DNA from: CAXXOK01 sp001604115
Lineage (GTDB): Bacteria > Bacillota > Clostridia > Christensenellales > Aristaeellaceae
DNA: 64,000 bases
Assembly: GCA_034928535.1 (NCBI GenBank)
Contig: JAYFOV010000017.1
Span: 1 to 64,000, forward strand
Direction: 5' to 3'
Shown: positions 59,421 through 64,000 of the stretch, in pieces
Layout: the number at the start of each line of letters is the position of its first letter
Numbering within the stretch: position 1 is the stretch's first letter
Position numbers and translations under genes: made by a program
Notes under the pieces: generated by a model
What the model was told of the DNA's origin: nothing
Databases searched by the model: none
What the model saw: the letters and a program-made list of their open reading frames with translations, nothing else

Positions 59421-60284
59421 ATGAGGCTCAAGGAAAACGTGATGCGGTGGGTGTTTGCTGCGGCAGCCAGCGTGTGCATCGCGGCAGTGGCACTGATCTG
59501 TATTTTCCTGTTTGCAAACGGCATCCCATTTTTTCAGAAGATCGATCTGTTTGCCTTCCTGGGCGGCACCAAGTGGGCGCCGGATGTAAACGATTCCGGC
59601 AGTGGTTTGTATGGCATCCTGCCCATGATCGTGGGCAGCCTGTATGTGACGGCGGGTGCGCTGATCATCGGCGGCCCCATTGGTGTGCTTGGCGGCATTT
59701 ACCTGGCGCGTTTTTGCCCGGAATGGCTGCGTAAGGCACTCATGCCGATGGTGGCGCTCATGGCCGGTGTGCCGTCGGTGGTCTATGGCTTCTTCGGCAT
59801 CACCATTTTGGTGCCCATGGTGCGCAATCTCTTTGGCGGCAACGGTTTTAGCATCCTCACCGCCTGTATATTGCTGGGAATCATGATCCTGCCCACCGTG
59901 CTCCAGTTAACGTACAGCTCCGTGCGCGCGGTGCCGGAACATTACTTTGAAGGCAGCCTGGCGCTTGGCGCCACGGAGGAGCGCAGCGTGTTCCGCGTGG
60001 TAGCGCCCGCCGCCAAGAGCGGCATCCTCGCCGCGGTGGTGCTGGGCATTGGCCGCGCCATCGGCGAAACCATGGCTGTGGTCATGGTGGCCGGCAATCA
60101 GGCGCGCATGCCAAAGGGTTTACTCAAGGGCATCCGTACCATGACCAGCAACATTGTCACCGAGATGGGCTATGCGGCCGATTTGCACCGGGAGGCGCTC
60201 ATTGCCACGGGCGTGGTGCTGTTTGTGTTCATCCTGCTGATCAATCTGCTGTTTTCGGCACTCAAGAGGAGGGAAAACGCATGA
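59421..60284 (+). CDS. pstC: Phosphate ABC transporter permease PstC
   Basis: This 287-residue membrane protein has six segments and PstC motifs: GLYGILPMIVGSLYVTAGAL, GVPSVVYGFFG and the EAA region EGSLALGATEERSVFRVVAPAAKSG. GRAIGETMAVVMVAGN follows. It forms the phosphate channel with PstA. The ATG at 59421 has GAGG eight bases upstream; an earlier ATG at 59397 would fall at the predicted transcription start. It overlaps pstA by four bases. Confidence 0.93.
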   Translation: MRLKENVMRWVFAAAASVCIAAVALICIFLFANGIPFFQKIDLFAFLGGTKWAPDVNDSGSGLYGILPMIVGSLYVTAGALIIGGPIGVLGGIYLARFCPEWLRKALMPMVALMAGVPSVVYGFFGITILVPMVRNLFGGNGFSILTACILLGIMILPTVLQLTYSSVRAVPEHYFEGSLALGATEERSVFRVVAPAAKSGILAAVVLGIGRAIGETMAVVMVAGNQARMPKGLLKGIRTMTSNIVTEMGYAADLHREALIATGVVLFVFILLINLLFSALKRRENA

Positions 60285-61186
60285 CCGCTACCCAACGCAA
60301 GCACAGCGCGCCCGCCCAACTGCGGCAGCGCTTGACCCAATGGGGTTTTCACTGGCTGCTCCGCTGGAAGCGCCACCCCATATCCGCGCTGATGCGGCTC
60401 ATCAGCACCCTATGCATGGCGCTTACGCTGTTTGCACTGCTCGCCGTCGTGGTGGATATCCTCATCAAAGGCATCCCCAACCTTACGCCGGAGCTGTTTT
60501 CCCTGGAGTATACCTCCACAAACCAAAGCCTGCTTCCCTCGCTGGTCAATACCTTCATCATCACCGCGCTGGCACTGTTCATCGCCGTCCCGCTGGGGAT
60601 CGGTGGCGCAGTGTACCTGAGCGAGTACTCCCAGCGGGAGAGCTTCCTGGTCAAGTCCGTGCGCCTGACGGCGGAAACGTTAGCCGGCATCCCCAGCATC
60701 ATCTATGGCCTGTTTGGTATGATGTTTTTCGTGGTCACGCTCAAGTTGGGGCTTTCCCTGCTGTCGGGCGCGCTCACCCTGAGCCTGATGATCCTGCCGC
60801 TGATCCTGCGCACGACGGAGGAAGCCCTGCTCTCCGTGCCGGACGGCTACCGTGAGGGCAGCTACGGCCTTGGCGCGGGCAAATTGCGCACAGTATGGCG
60901 CATCGTGCTGCCGCCGGCAGCGCCGGGCATCCTGGCCGGTGTGGTGCTGGCCATCGGCCGCATCGTAGGCGAAACAGCGGCCATGCTTTTCACCGCTGGC
61001 ACCGTGGCACAGCTGCCCAAGGGGCTTTTATCCTCCGGGCGCTCGCTGGCCGTACACATGTACGTGCTCTCCGGCGAAGGGCTGCACATTGGCTCGGCCT
61101 ACGCCACTGCCACCATCCTGCTGCTGTTTGTGACCGCAATGAATGGCCTGAGCGCCCTCATTTCCAGGAAAATTGTAAAGGAGTAA
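60281..61186 (+). CDS. pstA: Phosphate ABC transporter permease PstA
   Basis: This 301-residue membrane protein has PstA features: LLPSLVNTFIITALALFIAVPLG, ETLAGIPSIIYGLFGMMFF and the EAA loop EGSYGLGAGKLRTVWRIVLPPAAPG. GRIVGETAAMLFTAG follows, parallel to the PstC motif. It pairs with PstC. The start overlaps the pstC stop (ATGA), and pstB follows after three bases. A basic N-terminal tail of about 40 residues precedes the first membrane segment. Confidence 0.93.
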   Translation: MTATQRKHSAPAQLRQRLTQWGFHWLLRWKRHPISALMRLISTLCMALTLFALLAVVVDILIKGIPNLTPELFSLEYTSTNQSLLPSLVNTFIITALALFIAVPLGIGGAVYLSEYSQRESFLVKSVRLTAETLAGIPSIIYGLFGMMFFVVTLKLGLSLLSGALTLSLMILPLILRTTEEALLSVPDGYREGSYGLGAGKLRTVWRIVLPPAAPGILAGVVLAIGRIVGETAAMLFTAGTVAQLPKGLLSSGRSLAVHMYVLSGEGLHIGSAYATATILLLFVTAMNGLSALISRKIVKE

Positions 61187-61189
61187 CCC

Positions 61190-61939
61190 ATGAGCAAGAT
61201 TGACATTCGGGATCTGAATCTCTTTTATGACGATATGCAGGCGCTCAAAAACGTGAATCTTTCCATCGAGGCCAACCGCATCACGGCGTTCATCGGCCCG
61301 TCCGGCTGCGGTAAGTCCACGTTGCTCAAGACCCTCAACCGCATGAATGATTTGGTGCTGGGGTGCCGCGTTACAGGAAGCGTGACGCTGGATGGCGAAG
61401 ATATTTATGGCAATCTGGATGTGAACCTGCTGCGCAAGCGGGTGGGCATGGTGTTCCAAAAACCGAACCCCTTCCCCATGAGCATTTATGATAACATCGC
61501 TTACGGCCCACGCACGCATGGCGTGCGCCGCAAGGCTATGTTGGATGAAGTGGTGGAAAAATCCCTCCAGGATGCCGCCATTTGGGATGAACTCAAGGAC
61601 AGGCTGCCAAAGAGCGCGCTGGGGCTTTCCGGCGGGCAGCAGCAGCGCCTGTGCATCGCGCGCGCACTGGCCGTACAGCCCGAAGTGCTCTTGATGGATG
61701 AGCCTACCAGCGCGCTGGATCCCATCTCCACCGGGAAGATCGAGGAGCTGGCCTTGCAACTCAAGGAAAAATACACCTTGGTTATGGTGACCCACAACAT
61801 GCAGCAGGCGCTGCGCGTGAGTGATGCAACCGCGTTCTTTTTACTGGGCGATGTGGTGGAGTATAACGATACTGAAAAGCTCTTTTCCATGCCCCGCGAC
61901 AAGCGCACCGAGGACTACATCACAGGGAGGTTTGGCTGA
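61190..61939 (+). CDS. pstB: Phosphate ABC transporter ATPase PstB
   Basis: This 249-residue ATPase shows Walker A GPSGCGKST, TLNRMNDLV (a PstB hallmark), Q-loop MVFQKPNPFPMSIYDNIAYG, signature LSGGQQQRLCIARAL and Walker B VLLMDEPTSALDPIST. It powers phosphate import by PstCA with PstS. AAGGAG precedes the ATG at 61190. It overlaps phoU by one base (TGATG). Confidence 0.96.
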   Translation: MSKIDIRDLNLFYDDMQALKNVNLSIEANRITAFIGPSGCGKSTLLKTLNRMNDLVLGCRVTGSVTLDGEDIYGNLDVNLLRKRVGMVFQKPNPFPMSIYDNIAYGPRTHGVRRKAMLDEVVEKSLQDAAIWDELKDRLPKSALGLSGGQQQRLCIARALAVQPEVLLMDEPTSALDPISTGKIEELALQLKEKYTLVMVTHNMQQALRVSDATAFFLLGDVVEYNDTEKLFSMPRDKRTEDYITGRFG

Positions 61940-62592
61940 TGAAGAATCGCTTTGACGAACAGGTGGAGGTTTTGAACACCCAGATGATCGAAATGGGCGC
62001 GATGATCGAAACGACCATCGAAGGCGCATGCGATGCGCTGCTCAACGGCGACCTGACCAAAGCCCGCGCCATCATGGACGCCGATACTGTGGTGGATCGC
62101 AAGGAGCGCGAGATCGAGAGCCTGTGCCTGCGCATGCTGCTCACCCGCCAGCCTGTGGCGCACGACCTGCGCGTGGTGTCATCCGCCCTTAAAATGATCA
62201 CCGATATGGAGCGCATCGGCGATCAGGCTGCTGACATCAGCGAAATCGTGACGATGATGGACTATTCCGCCATCAAGCAGCCCGCGCACTTTGCCGCCAT
62301 GGCACGCGCAGCGATCGACATGGTGCACAGAGCCATTGACGCCTATGTGCGCCGCGATGTGGTGCTTGCCCGGGATGTGATCCAGAGTGATGACACGGTG
62401 GATGGGTTGTTTACCGATGTCAAAAATGAGCTGATCGAACTGCTTGCTGCGGATTCTGCCCGGGGCGGCGAAGCACTGGATCTGCTGATGATCGCCAAAT
62501 ATTTTGAGCGCATCGGGGATCACGCCACCAACATTGCCGAATGGGTGGAATACTCTGTGACAGGCTATTATAAAGGGGAAGAGCTCCGATGA
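61939..62592 (+). CDS. phoU: Phosphate signalling regulator PhoU
   Basis: This 217-residue protein is made of two three-helix PhoU repeats. The metal-site motifs EMGAMIETTI and TDMERIGDQAADISE in the first repeat, and KYFERIGDHATNIAEWVEY in the second, are intact. PhoU links the Pst transporter state to the PhoR kinase, keeping the Pho regulon off when phosphate is abundant. The start overlaps pstB and the end overlaps phoB, so the transporter, sensor link and two-component genes form one coupled unit. Confidence 0.95.
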   Translation: MKNRFDEQVEVLNTQMIEMGAMIETTIEGACDALLNGDLTKARAIMDADTVVDRKEREIESLCLRMLLTRQPVAHDLRVVSSALKMITDMERIGDQAADISEIVTMMDYSAIKQPAHFAAMARAAIDMVHRAIDAYVRRDVVLARDVIQSDDTVDGLFTDVKNELIELLAADSARGGEALDLLMIAKYFERIGDHATNIAEWVEYSVTGYYKGEELR

Positions 62593-63257
62593 TACACGTG
62601 GTGGAGGATGATGACGGCGTCCGCGAACTGGAGCTCTACGCATTGCAGCAAGCCGGCTTCACTGCGGAGGGCTTCAGCAATACGGCTGCCTTTCGCGCAG
62701 CGATGGCCAAAACGTTGCCCGCGCTGGTGCTCCTGGATGTAATGCTGCCCGGCGAGGATGGCGTTGCTTTGCTGCAAAGCCTGCGCCGTGATCCCCGCAC
62801 CAAGCGCCTGCCTGTTATCCTGGTCACAGCCAAAGGCGCGGAGATGGACAAGGTACGCGGGCTGGATTCCGGCGCGGACGATTACCTGACCAAACCTTTT
62901 GGCATCATGGAGCTGCTGGCGCGCGTGCGGGCTTTGCTGCGGCGCAGCGAAGAGGCGCGTCCCGCGCCGCTGCTGAAAGTAGCCGATGTGCAGCTGGACC
63001 GTGAACGCCACCTGGTCACGGCCGGGGAGCACACGGTGGAGCTGACGCACATGGAGTTTGAGCTGCTGGCTTTTTTGATGGCACACGCCGGCAAGGCAGT
63101 CACCCGGGAGGTGCTGCTGGACGATGTCTGGGGCATCGGTTTTGCGGGCGATACACGCACCGTGGATGTGCACATCCGCTCCCTGCGGCAAAAGCTGGGC
63201 GAGCATAGCAGGCTGATCCTCACCGTGCGCGGGGTTGGCTATAAGTTGGAGGGCTAG
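62589..63257 (+). CDS. phoB: Pho response regulator (PhoB/PhoP type)
   Basis: This 222-residue OmpR-family response regulator has a receiver domain (1-120) with acidic pocket EDDD at residues 6-9 and phospho-acceptor Asp50 (LVLLDVMLPGEDG). The conserved Thr/Lys lie in ILVTAKG. The C-terminal winged helix (130-222) ends TVDVHIRSLRQKLGEHSRLILTVRGVGYKLEG. It probably binds the repeat arrays near 59241-59391. It lies after phoU (ATGA overlap) and just before the phoR-type kinase. Confidence 0.93.
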   Translation: MIHVVEDDDGVRELELYALQQAGFTAEGFSNTAAFRAAMAKTLPALVLLDVMLPGEDGVALLQSLRRDPRTKRLPVILVTAKGAEMDKVRGLDSGADDYLTKPFGIMELLARVRALLRRSEEARPAPLLKVADVQLDRERHLVTAGEHTVELTHMEFELLAFLMAHAGKAVTREVLLDDVWGIGFAGDTRTVDVHIRSLRQKLGEHSRLILTVRGVGYKLEG

Positions 63258-63258
63258 T

Positions 63259-64000
63259 ATGCGCAGAAAGCTATTTTGGAGCCTGGTGGGTTTTTCCTGC
63301 ACCATCGCGCTGCTGCTCTGCCTGCTGCTCACCGGTGGGATGTACCTGTTTTTTAACCAACAGCTGCGCGAGCGCATCGTAGATCAGTCCGATACACTGG
63401 TCGCCATGCTGGCAGCGCAACATGACGATGCTTCATTTCTCTCCAGCGGGGTCTATTATGACCGTGTCACCCTGGTGGATACCGATGGCACTGTGCTCTT
63501 TGACAGCCGCTACGATGCAGTGCAGATGGAAAACCACCTGGATCGGGAGGAGATCGCCAAGGCGCTGTCCGCCGGAAGCGGTTGGGCAAGCCGCAACAGT
63601 GAAACGCTGGGCGAAACCAGCTTCTATTACGCGCGCAAACTGGACAGCGGGCAGGTGCTCCGCGTATCGGACACGCAAAAAAGCGTGCTTGGCATGCTGT
63701 CCGGCACAACGGGCTGGCTGGTGCTGGGCATGCTGCTGTCTTTGGTGCTGGCTGCCATCCTGGCGCGCCCCATCACCCATGCGTTCATGCGACCGCTCAA
63801 TCACATCAATCTGGACAGTCCCCTGCAAAGCGATGGTTATGAGGAGCTGGCACCCATGCTGCGCCGGATGGATGCGCAAAACCGGCGCATCGTTTCCCAG
63901 ATGGAGCGGCTCAAGCGCCAGCAGGCGGAGCTCAACGCCATTCTTAGCAGCCTAAGGGAAGGCCTGATCGTCCTGGACGAAGGGCACCGCATCCTGGCCA
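63259..64000 (+). CDS. phoR: Pho sensor histidine kinase, partial at window end
   Basis: The frame opens at ATG 63259, one base after the phoB stop codon, with GGAGGG five bases upstream, and runs to the window edge without a stop (247 residues visible). It has a transmembrane helix at residues 8-32 and an external sensor part of about 130 residues (YDRVTLVDTDGTVLFDSRYDA). A second helix lies at about 153-175, followed by a HAMP-like linker and the start of a PAS domain (LNAILSSLREGLIVLDEGHRIL). The kinase core lies beyond the window. Position after phoB identifies it as the phosphate sensor kinase. Confidence 0.9.
   Translation, partial: MRRKLFWSLVGFSCTIALLLCLLLTGGMYLFFNQQLRERIVDQSDTLVAMLAAQHDDASFLSSGVYYDRVTLVDTDGTVLFDSRYDAVQMENHLDREEIAKALSAGSGWASRNSETLGETSFYYARKLDSGQVLRVSDTQKSVLGMLSGTTGWLVLGMLLSLVLAAILARPITHAFMRPLNHINLDSPLQSDGYEELAPMLRRMDAQNRRIVSQMERLKRQQAELNAILSSLREGLIVLDEGHRILA

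Noticed and set aside
1..64000. tRNA or rRNA genes, insertion sequences, prophage or integrase genes
   Set aside because: None was recognised on either strand in the intergenic stretches or among coding frames.

Overview
The window is a GC-rich chromosomal segment from a bacterium of the Firmicutes (Bacillota), most likely an anaerobic, fermentative member of the Clostridia. The evidence is the rplU-prp-rpmA order with an L27 that carries the N-terminal extension cleaved by Prp, a lysine riboswitch, DUF951 and DUF554 proteins, a LytTR/DUF3021 pair, ferredoxin-linked 2-oxoacid oxidoreductase, strong AGGAGG-type ribosome binding sites and frequent GTG/TTG starts. No phage, transposon, CRISPR array, rRNA or tRNA was seen. 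The sequence alone does not name a genus.

Layout: 0.3-6.7 kb holds a membrane-anchored alpha/beta hydrolase, a LytTR regulator with its DUF3021 partner, a B12-binding radical SAM protein, a secreted SH3-like protein and an XRE regulator. 7-12.1 kb is a molybdenum hydroxylase (xanthine dehydrogenase-type) cluster: a MobA-like/ModE-like fusion, a MocA-type cytidylyltransferase and the three enzyme subunits. 12.3-18.8 kb (minus) is an arabinoside locus: GH51 arabinofuranosidase, ArsR-like regulator and a sugar ABC importer. 19.2-21.8 kb (minus) encodes a two-subunit 2-oxoacid:ferredoxin oxidoreductase. 22-35.3 kb (minus) is one long, mostly overlapping peptide operon of 13 genes: peptide-binding protein, two M20 and two M24 peptidases, a stand-alone creatinase-N protein, OppBCDF, RidA, a MalY/PatB-type PLP enzyme and a YheO-type regulator.

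35.6-38.9 kb holds rplU-prp-rpmA with a leader, a DUF554 protein, and lepB with a DUF951 gene. 39.2-45.2 kb is gltBD (glutamate synthase, minus). 45.7-47.8 kb is tex. 47.9-50.6 kb is a lysine-riboswitch-controlled amino acid ABC importer. 51.1-58.3 kb is a GH65 glycoside phosphorylase with a sugar ABC importer and a divergent AraC regulator. 58.4-64 kb is the phosphate system: pstS (minus), then divergent pstC-pstA-pstB-phoU-phoB-phoR, the last cut by the window edge.

How the parts fit: the cell imports peptides, plant-type arabinosides, alpha-glucobioses, lysine and phosphate. Peptides can be hydrolysed inside the cell; the PLP enzyme and RidA would turn some amino acids into 2-oxoacids, which the neighbouring ferredoxin oxidoreductase could oxidise (inference). 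Neither sugar importer has its own ATPase gene. The most unusual observation is that PstS appears to be circularly permuted: the lobe that is C-terminal in ordinary PstS comes first, directly after the signal peptide. The pstS/pstC intergenic region carries Pho-box-like repeats facing both ways. All five solute-binding proteins in the window lack a lipobox cysteine.
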